Part shown: piece after piece, positions 28,108 to 37,021 of the stretch | How positions within the stretch are numbered: position 1 is the stretch's first letter | Layout: every line of letters starts with the position of its first letter | DNA from: Dyella_A sp051962475 | GTDB lineage: Bacteria > Pseudomonadota > Gammaproteobacteria > Xanthomonadales > Rhodanobacteraceae | Length of the DNA stretch: 64,000 nucleotides | Reading direction: 5' to 3' | Assembly: GCF_051962475.1 (NCBI RefSeq) | Contig: NZ_JBQCCF010000014.1 | Coordinates: forward strand, 11,013-75,012 | Made by a program: the position numbers and the translations under genes | The notes under the pieces: generated by a model | What the model saw: only the letters and a program-made list of their open reading frames with translations | Told to the model about the DNA's origin: nothing | Databases searched by the model: none

Positions 28108-28136
28108 ACTATATATAGCGAAACAGGGAATTTCAA
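28108..28136 (-). promoter_or_regulatory. btuB promoter
   Basis: Minus-strand TTGAAA (28131-28136) and TATAGT (28108-28113) with a 17-base spacer; transcription would begin near 28101, about 30 bases before the first conserved riboswitch element. Confidence 0.75.
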
Positions 28137-28140
28137 ACTT

Positions 28141-28484
28141 TGACTTCCAAGCATTCTCTGGTTCCGAGGAGCCCAGAAATAGAGGTCAGGAATGGCGGCC
28201 GCGCTCGTCTAGGAACCGGCGCGATGGGCCTTTCCGCAGGAATTTGCTGAATGCTAAGAAAAAGTTGACTCTCCGTTAGATCAGACGTTAACGTTCAGAA
28301 GCAGGACGCCCTTTGGTGCCATGGCAGCGTCGCAGTTGCGGCCGCCTTAAGGTCTCCAGCAGGAGTCGCAGAGTTTCGGAGTTCGGGAGATGCTCCGAAG
28401 CGACATCGACGTAGACAGGGCTAGCCGCCCGAACCGCATTTGATGAGTTTTGAGCCCTTCAGGGCCCACTTGGGGAGATAAGCT
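28141..28484. other. Intergenic region upstream of the Oar-like receptor gene
   Basis: About 340 bases without a gene, lower in G+C than its surroundings. It should hold the receptor promoter: TTGACT at 28265-28270 is a possible -35, but its 17-base partner is weak. A 10-base palindrome ACGTTAACGT (28285-28294) is visible. A GGGGAG ribosome site precedes the ATG at 28485. Confidence 0.5.
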
Positions 28485-31400
28485 ATGAGCAAGAGTCGTT
28501 ACACGCGCGGGGTGCAGCCTCGTCGCAATGCGCTGGTGATCGCACTGGCCGTTGGGCTGGCCGGCGTCGCCGGCGTCGCCAGCGCACAGAGCACCACCGG
28601 CACCATCTTCGGTCAGGCTGCAGCGGGCGAGACCGTTACCGTCACCTCGGCCTCGACGGGTGTGTCGCGCGATGTCCAAGTGGACAGCAGCGGCCGTTAC
28701 AGCGTTGCCAGCCTCCCTGTCGGCACCTACTCGGTAAGCGTGAAGAAGGAAGGTGCCGTCGTCGGCACGCGCGACAACGTCACAGTCTCGCCGGGCGCGG
28801 GTAGCGCCGTTAACTTCGCGGTTGACACCACCAATCTCTCGGCGGTGACTGTAACCGGCAACGCCCTTCCTTCCATCGACGTCAGTAGTGTCAACTCCAG
28901 CACCGTGATCACGGCGGCGGATCTGCAGCGGCTGCCGGTGACCCGCAGCGCTGAATCGATCGCCCTGCTTGCTCCGGGCACCGTCCAGGGCAGCAGCTAC
29001 TTCGCCAATGCGGTGTCGTTCGGCGGCTCGAGCGTGTCCGAGAACGCCTACTACGTGAATGGCTTCAACACCGGCGAGCCGTACCGCAACATCGGCGGCT
29101 TCCAGCTGCCGTATGGCGCGATCGAGCAGCAGGAAACCCTGACCGGCGGCTACAGCGCCAAATACGGTCGTTCCGACGGCGGCGTGATCAACCAGATCGG
29201 CAAGCGCGGCACCAACGAGTGGCACTTCGGCGGGCAGGTGGTCTGGGAGCCGAAGTTCCTGGAAGGCACCCCGAAGAACAACGTCTATGGCAATCCGGCC
29301 GTTCCCAGCCCGATCGCCAACCCGAACAGCATCGATGGGCTGACGCATTACGAACTGGAAGACCCAAGCAAGGTGGGCAAGCTGTACCAGTACCGCAACG
29401 ACAACAAGCAGTGGGAAACCGTCTATTCGGCGTACGTGGGTGGTCCGCTGATCAAGGACAAGCTGTTCCTGTTCTTGGCCGGCGAGCAGACCAAGACCAA
29501 TTCCACCGACGTCCAGAACGTCGACCTGGGCCGCGTGCAGTACAACAACGACAAGAGCTCGAAGTTCTACGGCAAGTTGGACTGGAACATCACCGACAAC
29601 AACGTCCTCGAACTGACGATGTTGAAGAACAAGCAGTATGCCAACGGCTTCGCGCCGGGTCAGACGTACAACTTCGACTACGACACGCTGCAGACGGGTG
29701 CCTTCGTTGCTCCGAACGATACCCGCAAGGACGACGGCAATTTCTACATCGGTCACTTCACCAGCTACCTGACCGACAACGCCACGCTGAGCATTCTGTA
29801 CGGCAAGGCGAATTTCGACACGCCGACGCAGTACGGCAACCAGTGCCCGTATCCGTTCATCTCGCAGGCATACAACGAGAACCCGGCGTACACGGGCGGT
29901 CAGACCATCCGGAATTGCCAGACGAATACCAGCTGGTATTCGGATGCGGCGAAGCTCTCGACCCACGGCCTGCGTGTCGACTTCGACTACCGCCTGGGCG
30001 ATCACGGCCTGTCGGTCGGTATCGACAACATGAGCTACAGCGCCAAGAACCAGGGCCCGAACCAGCAGAATCCGTTCAACCCGAGCGTCAACTACTACTG
30101 GCGCTACTACCCGACCTACGTTCAGAAGCGCGAGATTGGTTGGCAGACCAACATGACCACCGACCAGAAGGCGTGGTACGTGCAGGATGCCTGGCAGGTC
30201 ACCTCGAACGTTCTGTTGAACGTTGGCGTGCGTAACGACCACTTCATCAACTACAACGACGTCGGCAAGGCGTTCGTCGACCTGAAGAACCAGTGGGAGC
30301 CGCGTATCGGTGTCAGCTGGGACGTGAATGGCGACTCCACGTTCAAGGTCTACGGCAATGTCGGCCGCTACTACCTCGCGCTGCCGCAGAACGCCGCTGA
30401 GCGCGCTGCCAACCGTTCGACCTACATCCGCACCTACTACAACTACACCGGTATCGACGAAAACGGCATCCCGACTGGGCTGACCTTTATCAAGCAGAAT
30501 TCGCCTGACGGTGAATTCGGTCTGCCGAAAGATCCTCAGGAAGTTACCGCGCGTAATCTGAAACCGGAATACCTGGACGAGTTCATCGCGGGCTTCGACA
30601 AGCAGCTCAACGAGAATTGGACCTATGGTGCGAAGGCGATCTGGCGTGACCTGAAGGTCGCCATCGATGACGAATGTTCTCCTGACGCCATCGAGACGAA
30701 GATGCAAAAACTGGGTCTCATCACCACGACGGACATTGGCGACGAGAACTCCGGTTATTACAACTCGCTGTATGGCCCATCGTCCTGCCGCCTGTTCAAC
30801 CCGGGTCGCACCAATATTTTCCTGGTGCGAGCCGACGCCGGCAGTGGCAAGACCGACCAGCTAGTAAGCATGAACAACGCGGACTTCGGCTTTAATCAGG
30901 GCGTGAAGCGCAAGGTCGGTTCGGTGAACCTGTACCTGGAGCATCCGTTCGACGGCAAGTGGCAGGCACGCATCGATTACACCTGGAGTCGCGGCTTCGG
31001 TAACACCGAGGGTCAGGTGCGTTCGGACTTCGGCCAAGGTGACGTCTCCAAGACCGAAGACTGGGACAACGCCGCGTTGATGGACGGCCAGTACGGCGAT
31101 CTGCAGAACGTTCACAAGCACCAGATCCGCCTCCGCGGTGCCTACCAGATCACCCCGGAGTGGCTGGTGTCCGGTACCCTGCTAGCGCAGTCCGGCCAGC
31201 CGAAGTCGTGCCTCGGTTACTACGGCCCGTACGGCGTGGATGATCCGGCGGGTTATAACGGCGGCGGCAGCGGCAACTACCACTGGTGTGCCGGTAAGCG
31301 CGTGCCGCCGGGCACCGTCGGTTTCACGCCGTGGACCAAGCCTCTCAACCTGGGCATCCACTACACCCCGGCCTTCGCCGACCACAAGCTGGGCTTCCAT

Positions 31401-31595
31401 CTGGACATCTTCAACGTGTTCAACGAGCAGAAGCCCGTCCAGACGGATCCGGTGTTCGCCAACGCCTACAACGGTGGTCAGGATGCCAACGGCAACCCGG
31501 CACCGGACACGATCTACATCAACAACAGCTACCACCAGGCGCTTTTCTATGAGACCCCGCGCACGGTGCGACTGTCGGTGACCTACGACTACTGA
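28485..31595 (+). CDS. Oar-like TonB-dependent receptor with carboxypeptidase-regulatory N-terminal domain
   Basis: A 1,036-residue outer-membrane protein. A signal peptide ends VASA; residues ~30-105 form a carboxypeptidase-regulatory-like beta-sandwich (GTIFGQAAAGETVTVTS ... GTYSVSVKKEG). A TonB-plug domain and a large barrel end in VRLSVTYDY. Such Oar/OmpA-related receptors take up large or unknown ligands, often peptides or glycans. Codon use is more relaxed than in flanking genes. It is monocistronic and ends in a strong terminator. The convergent gene is a TPR-sulfotransferase. Confidence 0.9.
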   Translation: MSKSRYTRGVQPRRNALVIALAVGLAGVAGVASAQSTTGTIFGQAAAGETVTVTSASTGVSRDVQVDSSGRYSVASLPVGTYSVSVKKEGAVVGTRDNVTVSPGAGSAVNFAVDTTNLSAVTVTGNALPSIDVSSVNSSTVITAADLQRLPVTRSAESIALLAPGTVQGSSYFANAVSFGGSSVSENAYYVNGFNTGEPYRNIGGFQLPYGAIEQQETLTGGYSAKYGRSDGGVINQIGKRGTNEWHFGGQVVWEPKFLEGTPKNNVYGNPAVPSPIANPNSIDGLTHYELEDPSKVGKLYQYRNDNKQWETVYSAYVGGPLIKDKLFLFLAGEQTKTNSTDVQNVDLGRVQYNNDKSSKFYGKLDWNITDNNVLELTMLKNKQYANGFAPGQTYNFDYDTLQTGAFVAPNDTRKDDGNFYIGHFTSYLTDNATLSILYGKANFDTPTQYGNQCPYPFISQAYNENPAYTGGQTIRNCQTNTSWYSDAAKLSTHGLRVDFDYRLGDHGLSVGIDNMSYSAKNQGPNQQNPFNPSVNYYWRYYPTYVQKREIGWQTNMTTDQKAWYVQDAWQVTSNVLLNVGVRNDHFINYNDVGKAFVDLKNQWEPRIGVSWDVNGDSTFKVYGNVGRYYLALPQNAAERAANRSTYIRTYYNYTGIDENGIPTGLTFIKQNSPDGEFGLPKDPQEVTARNLKPEYLDEFIAGFDKQLNENWTYGAKAIWRDLKVAIDDECSPDAIETKMQKLGLITTTDIGDENSGYYNSLYGPSSCRLFNPGRTNIFLVRADAGSGKTDQLVSMNNADFGFNQGVKRKVGSVNLYLEHPFDGKWQARIDYTWSRGFGNTEGQVRSDFGQGDVSKTEDWDNAALMDGQYGDLQNVHKHQIRLRGAYQITPEWLVSGTLLAQSGQPKSCLGYYGPYGVDDPAGYNGGGSGNYHWCAGKRVPPGTVGFTPWTKPLNLGIHYTPAFADHKLGFHLDIFNVFNEQKPVQTDPVFANAYNGGQDANGNPAPDTIYINNSYHQALFYETPRTVRLSVTYDY

Positions 31596-31620
31596 TTAAT
31601 CGTCAAAGGGAATCATGAAG

Positions 31621-31650
31621 CCACCGGCCGGAAGGCCGGTGGTTTTTTTT
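31621..31650 (+). terminator. Rho-independent terminator of the Oar-like receptor gene
   Basis: A perfect 9-base-pair stem CCACCGGCC / GGCCGGTGG with a GGAA loop is followed by eight T, 25 bases after the stop codon. Confidence 0.95.
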
Positions 31651-31999
31651 GGCTTACCACGGCAACTGGTCGGCGCTGAGGCTAGGGGTAGCTTGATCCC
31701 GGCAGTACCCCGGCCTCGTTCGCGGTTACGAGCGCATGGTGAAACGCTACCTCGGGGGATGGATCACCTGGCAGGGCGCAGTGGTGAGGCCGCCTGCGGG
31801 CGGCGGTAATCCTGTACGTAAACGTACTCCAGAGAAATACAACATTCATTCCCGCTTCTTGAGGCGCGAAATCACGTTGCGCGTCTGCGCTCGAATGGAG
31901 CGCAATACCCGTCGATCTGAAGTGTGTCGTTTACCAGGATTTAAAGCGGCAGAGCACGATCGATCGCTCCGACGCGAAGCGCCGGCGGTAGAACGCCCA
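31651..31999. other. Intergenic region with no recognisable gene
   Basis: About 350 bases of moderate G+C between convergent genes. A short GCCGCCTGCGGGCGGC hairpin (around 31791) is the only clear structure. No frame with a ribosome site or family resemblance was seen. Confidence 0.5.
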
Positions 32000-33601
32000 C
32001 TACTTGCTGGCCAGTGCAGCCCGTAGCGGCTCGAGTTGCTCTGCGTAGGGACGCCACTGGCCCAGCCCTTTGGTATTGATCGGCTCACGAACTTGGGCGG
32101 TACTGCGCGTTGCTACCGGCGCTGTGTTGCGCTCCGGCCTTAGACACGCCGTCTCCATATTCAGGCCACAGTGGGCAAGTACATCGGGAATGACCGTTGC
32201 TGGGTTCTGCACTAGCGAGGAGTAATCAACGTCCAGCATCGCGCCGCGCAACGCTTTTTGCCAGTGGCTCACCTGGCGCGAGTACTGCTTGTAGTAATGC
32301 GCAAGCGCTCCTAGCTCGTAGCTGTAAGGTGATATGTTGCCGTACATAGCCTTGAAGTTGGAAAAGCACGTATCCAACGGATCTCGGACTATATGAAGGA
32401 TCGGCGCATGCGGGAGCGCCCGCCGGATGAAGGGCACCATCCTGACGTTGCCAGGCAGCTTGTCCACGTAATAAGAGCGGCCATGGGCACGCCACTGGGT
32501 CTGCTTCAGATACCGGTAACCAAGTAGACGGAAGTTTATATCCCAGCTTCGTTCAATGGCACGGAGAAAGCCCTCTTCTCTACCGGGGAGCACATCGGTC
32601 ATCCAATGAAATTGCCGCCAGAAATCAACAATCTCTCCCGCGGAAGTAACCTGGGAGTGACTTGAGAGGATGCGATCGAGCAGAGTGGTGCCCGACCGGG
32701 GCATGCCAACGATGAAAATGGGTACGGGACCCTCGAAAGGCTCACTGAGTGCTGTTCTCGGTTCGAGCGGCGAGGGTAGCTCGAGTAGAGCTTCGGTCAC
32801 GGCTTCCTCAAGTGCGCTGTCGTAGGGGTTGAGGTCTTGCATGAGCGAATTGCAACGGCTCAATGCCTCCCAGGCTTCCTTATGACGACCGATGTCATCG
32901 AGTGTTTTGAACGCCGCGTACTCGAATTCCGCTCGCGCAAAAGCCTGGCCGGGTGTGACCGGCTGCTCGGGAAGAGCGCAGAGCTGCTTGCGAAATAGCG
33001 GCAGATAGTTCCGCTCCGCGGTTTGTCTCCCCAAGTCGACGAGTATAGGAGCGATATCGGCAAAATCAGGCCATCGCATCAGGCATTTTTCCAGAACCTC
33101 GCAGGCTTCTGTGTCGCGGCCGTTGAACTGTAAGAGCATGGCGTAAAGTCGCCATGCGTCGGGCGTATCTGCGCCCGAACGGACCGCTCTATCCGCCAAT
33201 TCGAGCGCCGCACAAGTCTCGCCGATCATGAATCTCAAGTTGGCTTGCAGGAACAGTGCTTCTCCTGGTGAGTTGGGCGCCTGTGCGACAAGATCCAGGC
33301 ATGCTCGAGATGTTGCGATCTCCCCCCGAGCGATGAGGCGCTGTGTCAGGGCGAGGATCAGCGGAACGTCCCGCGGAAGGCGAGTGGCGGCCTGCAGCAG
33401 CGGCCTGCTGGACGCTTGGAACTGCCCCCTGCGGTACATAACGTCCGCCAAGTCGATCGAGGCGGCCGTGTCAGCAGGCGCGAGCCTCACTAGAGACTCA
33501 AGCGCCACCTGGGCGTGATCCAGATTCCCCGACTCGATGTGGTGGTGGACCTGTTTCCACAACTGCGTAGGCGAAACGTTGAAGCTCGTCTGTCGTTCCA
33601 T
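32000..33601 (-). CDS. TPR-repeat sulfotransferase (Sulfotransfer_3)
   Basis: A 533-residue cytoplasmic protein. Residues ~10-250 are TPR-like helical repeats; residues ~290-525 are a sulfotransferase with the PAPS-binding loop PIFIVGMPRSGTTLLDRIL (294-312) and the 3'-phosphate motif IVRDPLDTCFSNFKAMYG. It moves sulfate from PAPS to an unknown acceptor, possibly a peptide, given the TPR substrate-binding module. G+C is visibly lower than in neighbours, suggesting recent arrival. It faces the Oar-like receptor gene. GTG three bases upstream is an alternative start. Confidence 0.85.
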   Translation of the reverse strand: MERQTSFNVSPTQLWKQVHHHIESGNLDHAQVALESLVRLAPADTAASIDLADVMYRRGQFQASSRPLLQAATRLPRDVPLILALTQRLIARGEIATSRACLDLVAQAPNSPGEALFLQANLRFMIGETCAALELADRAVRSGADTPDAWRLYAMLLQFNGRDTEACEVLEKCLMRWPDFADIAPILVDLGRQTAERNYLPLFRKQLCALPEQPVTPGQAFARAEFEYAAFKTLDDIGRHKEAWEALSRCNSLMQDLNPYDSALEEAVTEALLELPSPLEPRTALSEPFEGPVPIFIVGMPRSGTTLLDRILSSHSQVTSAGEIVDFWRQFHWMTDVLPGREEGFLRAIERSWDINFRLLGYRYLKQTQWRAHGRSYYVDKLPGNVRMVPFIRRALPHAPILHIVRDPLDTCFSNFKAMYGNISPYSYELGALAHYYKQYSRQVSHWQKALRGAMLDVDYSSLVQNPATVIPDVLAHCGLNMETACLRPERNTAPVATRSTAQVREPINTKGLGQWRPYAEQLEPLRAALASK

Positions 33602-33688
33602 CACAAGATCATATCGCTGGACCGGCATTGGCGTGGATCCCCAGCGCGGCAAGGGGAGCGTTCCTCAGGCCCGTCGACCGCGGACCAC

Positions 33689-34441
33689 TCAGTCGGTATG
33701 CAGTTCCGCCACGAAGTCGTAGATGTCGCCGCGGTACCAGGAGCTGGTGAATTCGACGACGCGGCCGTCGTCGAGGAAGCTGCGCCGCTCGATGCTGAGA
33801 CCGGCGCTGTTGGTGGCCACGTGCAGCAGGCGGGCGTGCTGAGCGTTGAGCAGCACGGCGCGTAGCCGCTGCAGGGCGCGACGGGGGCGGCAGCCGCGCT
33901 TTTCCAGCGCCTCGTAGAGCGAATCGTCGACCAGCATGGGGTCGGGCAGCAGGATCGCCGGCACCACGCTGCGTTCGATCGCCAATGGCTCATCGCCCGC
34001 GTAACGCACGCGGTGCAGGCGCACCACGGCCACGCCGGGCGACAGATTCATCGCCATCGATTCTTCGGGCGTCACCTCGCCGATGCCGCGCTCGAAGAAC
34101 TCCGAGCGCGGATTGAGGCCGCGGGCGCGCAAGTCCTCGGTGAAGCTGGTCAGGCGCGACATCGGCTTGATGATGCGCTCGGCGACGAACGTACCGGCGC
34201 CGTGGCGCTGGGTCAGCAGGCCTTCCTCCACCAGTCCGGCGATCGCCTTGCGCACGGTGACGCGCGACAGCGACAGCACGCGGGCCAGGTCGCGCTCGCT
34301 CGGCAGCGCATGGCCGGGCTCGATGTCGCGATGCTCGATGACGTTGCGGATCGCCCGCCGCAGCCGCAGGTACGCCAGCGGCTGGTGGGTGCCGGGGTCG
34401 CGCGAGAGCCGGCGATATTCTTTGGCGAGTGCGGTTTCCAT
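33689..34441 (-). CDS. GntR-family (HutC/YvoA subfamily) transcriptional regulator
   Basis: A 250-residue regulator: an N-terminal winged helix (LPSERDLARVLSLSRVTVRKAI) and a C-terminal UTRA effector-binding domain (from ~residue 95, with VRLHRVRYAGDEPLAIERS). It is divergent from zwf-pgl-edd-eda and probably senses a sugar phosphate or derivative to control glucose use through the Entner-Doudoroff route. The ATG at 34441 opens the family-typical N-terminus. Matching 11-base-period direct repeats lie at both promoters. Confidence 0.88.
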   Translation of the reverse strand: METALAKEYRRLSRDPGTHQPLAYLRLRRAIRNVIEHRDIEPGHALPSERDLARVLSLSRVTVRKAIAGLVEEGLLTQRHGAGTFVAERIIKPMSRLTSFTEDLRARGLNPRSEFFERGIGEVTPEESMAMNLSPGVAVVRLHRVRYAGDEPLAIERSVVPAILLPDPMLVDDSLYEALEKRGCRPRRALQRLRAVLLNAQHARLLHVATNSAGLSIERRSFLDDGRVVEFTSSWYRGDIYDFVAELHTD

Positions 34442-34451
34442 ACCGCGACCA

Positions 34452-34467
34452 TACCAATTTCGAACCA
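34452..34467 (-). promoter_or_regulatory. Candidate GntR operator at its own promoter
   Basis: Minus strand TGGTTCGAAATTGGTA: two TGGT(A/T) boxes starting 11 bases apart, ~10 bases ahead of the regulator's start codon. The same arrangement recurs at 34600 ahead of zwf. Confidence 0.55.
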
Positions 34468-34599
34468 ATGGCCGCAAGACGCGCGCTGCCGGACATGCCA
34501 CTTTTGTCCAGGCCCGCCAGACAGCGCGGGGATGCGATGGTTGCAAACGAATACATCCATGGGCGCCGTCTTGATCGGCCGGCTCCGGCTGGTGCCAGC

Positions 34600-34615
34600 T
34601 GGTATGACACTGGTA
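34600..34615 (+). promoter_or_regulatory. Candidate GntR operator at the zwf promoter
   Basis: Plus strand TGGTATGACACTGGTA: two TGGTA boxes starting 11 bases apart, ~70 bases ahead of zwf. A short inverted repeat GCTGG / CCAGC (34588-34599) adjoins it. Confidence 0.55.
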
Positions 34616-34686
34616 CGATCAGCGGCCTGTTCCCAGCTGCGCGGCTGCGCGGTGGCCTTCTCCCCGTTCCATGCGAGGTGCCCGTT

Positions 34687-36153
34687 GTGAGTCCTTCCCA
34701 TCCGCAGGTTCAATCCTTCGATCTGGTGATCTTCGGCGGCACCGGCGACCTGGCTGCGCGCAAGCTGCTGCCGGCGATGTTCCATCGCTTCATCGACGGC
34801 CAGATCCCCGCGGACAGCCGCATCATCGGCATCGCCCGCGAAGCCACCGACGACGCCGGCTACCGCGCCCAGATGCGCAAGGCGCTCGCTGGCGACGGCA
34901 GCAAGGCCGACCAGGTCGAAGCGTTCCTGCAGCAGGTGTTCTACCGATCGCTCGACGCGCGCAAGGACAACGGCTGGGACGATTTCGCCGCGTTGCTGGC
35001 CGAGCGTCCGGACAACGTGCGCGTGTTCTATCTCTCCACCGCGCCAGACCTGTTCATCGACATCTGCACCCGGCTGGGTCACTACCGGCTCAACGAGGGC
35101 GAGTCGCGCGTGGTCCTGGAGAAGCCGATCGGCCGTGACCTGGAGAGCGCCAACCAGATCAACGACGCGGTCGGGCGGGTCTTCAGCGAATCGCAGACCT
35201 ATCGGATCGATCACTACCTCGGCAAGGAGACGGTGCAGAACCTGCTGGCGCTGCGCTTCGGCAATGCGCTGTTCGAGCCGCTGTGGAACGCCGAGCACAT
35301 CGACCACGTGCAGATCACCGTGGCTGAAACGCTTGGCGTGGGCAACCGCGCGGCCTATTACGACCATGCCGGCGCGCTGCGCGACATGGTGCAGAACCAC
35401 ATGCTGCAGCTGGTGTGCATGGTGGCGATGGAGCCGCCGTCCTCGCTGTCGCCCGATGCGGTGCGCGACGAGAAGCTCAAGGTGCTGCGCTCGCTCAAGC
35501 CCATCGAGGAGTCCAACGCCGCCCAGCTCACCGTGCGTGGCCAGTACCGCGCCGGTGCCGCCGAGGGTCAGAGCGTGCCGGGCTACCTGGAGGAGCTCAA
35601 TGGCGCCAAGAGCCACACCGAAACCTTCGTCGCGCTGAAGACCGAGATCGCCAACTGGCGCTGGGCCGGCGTGCCGTTCTACCTGCGCACCGGCAAGCGT
35701 TTGCCCGAGCGCGTCTCCGAGATCGTGGTGGCGTTCAAGGCGGTACCGCACTCCATCTTCGATCCGGCCGCCGGCCCGCTGGCGCACAACCGCCTGGTGC
35801 TGCGCCTGCAGCCCGACGAAGGCGTGAAGCTGTGGCTGACCATCAAGCATCCCGGCCCCGGCGGCCTGCGCCTGCGCCACGTGCCGCTGGACATGAGCTT
35901 TGCCGAGGCGTTCGGCGTGTCGCAGCCCGACGCCTACGAGCGCCTGCTGCTCGACGTGGTGCGCGGCAACCCCACGCTGTTCATGCGTCGCGACGAAGTG
36001 GAAGCGGCCTGGCGCTGGGCCGATCCGATCCTCGAGGCCTGGGCCGCCAGCAGCGAAGCACCCAAGCCGTACACCGCAGGCACCTGGGGGCCAAGCGCCT
36101 CGGTGGCGCTGATCGAGCGCGACGGCCGCACCTGGAACGAGGACGGCGAGTAG
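34687..36153 (+). CDS. zwf: Glucose-6-phosphate 1-dehydrogenase
   Basis: A 488-residue cytoplasmic enzyme oxidising glucose-6-phosphate to 6-phosphogluconolactone with NAD(P)+. The dinucleotide motif FGGTGDLAARKLL (residues 16-28) and the active-site RIDHYLGKE (173-181) are intact. GTG at 34687 with a GAGG ribosome site gives the normal family N-terminus; longer in-frame extensions are unrelated. It is the first gene of the Entner-Doudoroff operon zwf-pgl-edd-eda, all on the plus strand. Confidence 0.96.
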   Translation: MSPSHPQVQSFDLVIFGGTGDLAARKLLPAMFHRFIDGQIPADSRIIGIAREATDDAGYRAQMRKALAGDGSKADQVEAFLQQVFYRSLDARKDNGWDDFAALLAERPDNVRVFYLSTAPDLFIDICTRLGHYRLNEGESRVVLEKPIGRDLESANQINDAVGRVFSESQTYRIDHYLGKETVQNLLALRFGNALFEPLWNAEHIDHVQITVAETLGVGNRAAYYDHAGALRDMVQNHMLQLVCMVAMEPPSSLSPDAVRDEKLKVLRSLKPIEESNAAQLTVRGQYRAGAAEGQSVPGYLEELNGAKSHTETFVALKTEIANWRWAGVPFYLRTGKRLPERVSEIVVAFKAVPHSIFDPAAGPLAHNRLVLRLQPDEGVKLWLTIKHPGPGGLRLRHVPLDMSFAEAFGVSQPDAYERLLLDVVRGNPTLFMRRDEVEAAWRWADPILEAWAASSEAPKPYTAGTWGPSASVALIERDGRTWNEDGE

Positions 36154-36258
36154 GCGCGAGGTGAGTCCGATCGTTGCCGTGTTTCACCGCGCACTGCATC
36201 GGGCTCCTCCAGCCTGTAGCTGCGCAGCCGCATCCCCCGCCGTGACGAATGGACGTCC

Positions 36259-36963
36259 ATGTTGAACATTGCCACCCACAACTTTACCGATTGCCACGCG
36301 CTCGCTGACGCGCTGGCCGAGCGCGTGGCCGCCCGCCTGCGCGAGGCCATTACCGCGCGTGGTCAGGCTTTGCTGGCGGTCTCCGGCGGCAGCACGCCGA
36401 AGCATTTCTTCGAGCGCCTGTCGCACGCCGAACTGGACTGGTCGCGCGTGCAGGTGACCCTGGTCGACGAGCGCTGGGTCGCCGAATCCAGCGAGCGCTC
36501 CAACGCGCGGCTGGTGAAGTCGCTGCTGCTGCGCAACGCGGCGGCGGCGGCCACCTTCGTGCCGCTGCATCAGGACGCACCCACCCCGGAAGACGGCCTC
36601 GCCGCATTGAACGCCTCGCTCGACGCGCTGGCACTGCCGTTCGACGTGGTGGTGCTGGGCATGGGCGAGGACGGCCACACGGCCTCCTTCTTCCCCGGCG
36701 GCGACCGTCTCGCCGAGGCGCTTGACCCGGCCGGCACGGCGCGGGTGATCCCGATGCGCGCCGCGGGTGCCGGCGAGCCGCGCATCACCTTCACGCTGCC
36801 GGTGCTGCTCAATGCCGGCGCGCTGTTCCTGCACATCGAGGGCGAGACCAAGCGCCGCGTGCTCGCCGATGCGCAGCTCGGCCTCGGCGCCGGTCGCGAC
36901 TACCCGGTGCGCGCCGTGCTGGCACAGGCGCGCGTTCCCGTCTCGGTTTACTGGTGCCCGTGA
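36259..36963 (+). CDS. pgl: 6-phosphogluconolactonase (DevB type)
   Basis: A 234-residue enzyme hydrolysing the zwf product to 6-phosphogluconate. Motifs are VSGGSTPKHFFERL near the N-terminus, VTLVDERWV and LGMGEDGHTASFFPG. It starts 105 bases after zwf and ends 58 bases before edd, consistent with one transcript. Length is normal. Confidence 0.95.
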   Translation: MLNIATHNFTDCHALADALAERVAARLREAITARGQALLAVSGGSTPKHFFERLSHAELDWSRVQVTLVDERWVAESSERSNARLVKSLLLRNAAAAATFVPLHQDAPTPEDGLAALNASLDALALPFDVVVLGMGEDGHTASFFPGGDRLAEALDPAGTARVIPMRAAGAGEPRITFTLPVLLNAGALFLHIEGETKRRVLADAQLGLGAGRDYPVRAVLAQARVPVSVYWCP

Positions 36964-37021
36964 GGCGCCGCCGTGGCGCGCGCATCGATCGCGTGCCGCA
37001 TCCAGCTACAGGAGTGATTCG

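Noticed and set aside
28347..30707. 786-codon minus-strand frame across the Oar-like gene
   Set aside because: Antisense shadow; low complexity (Val/Arg/Leu) and the opposite strand has an obvious receptor.
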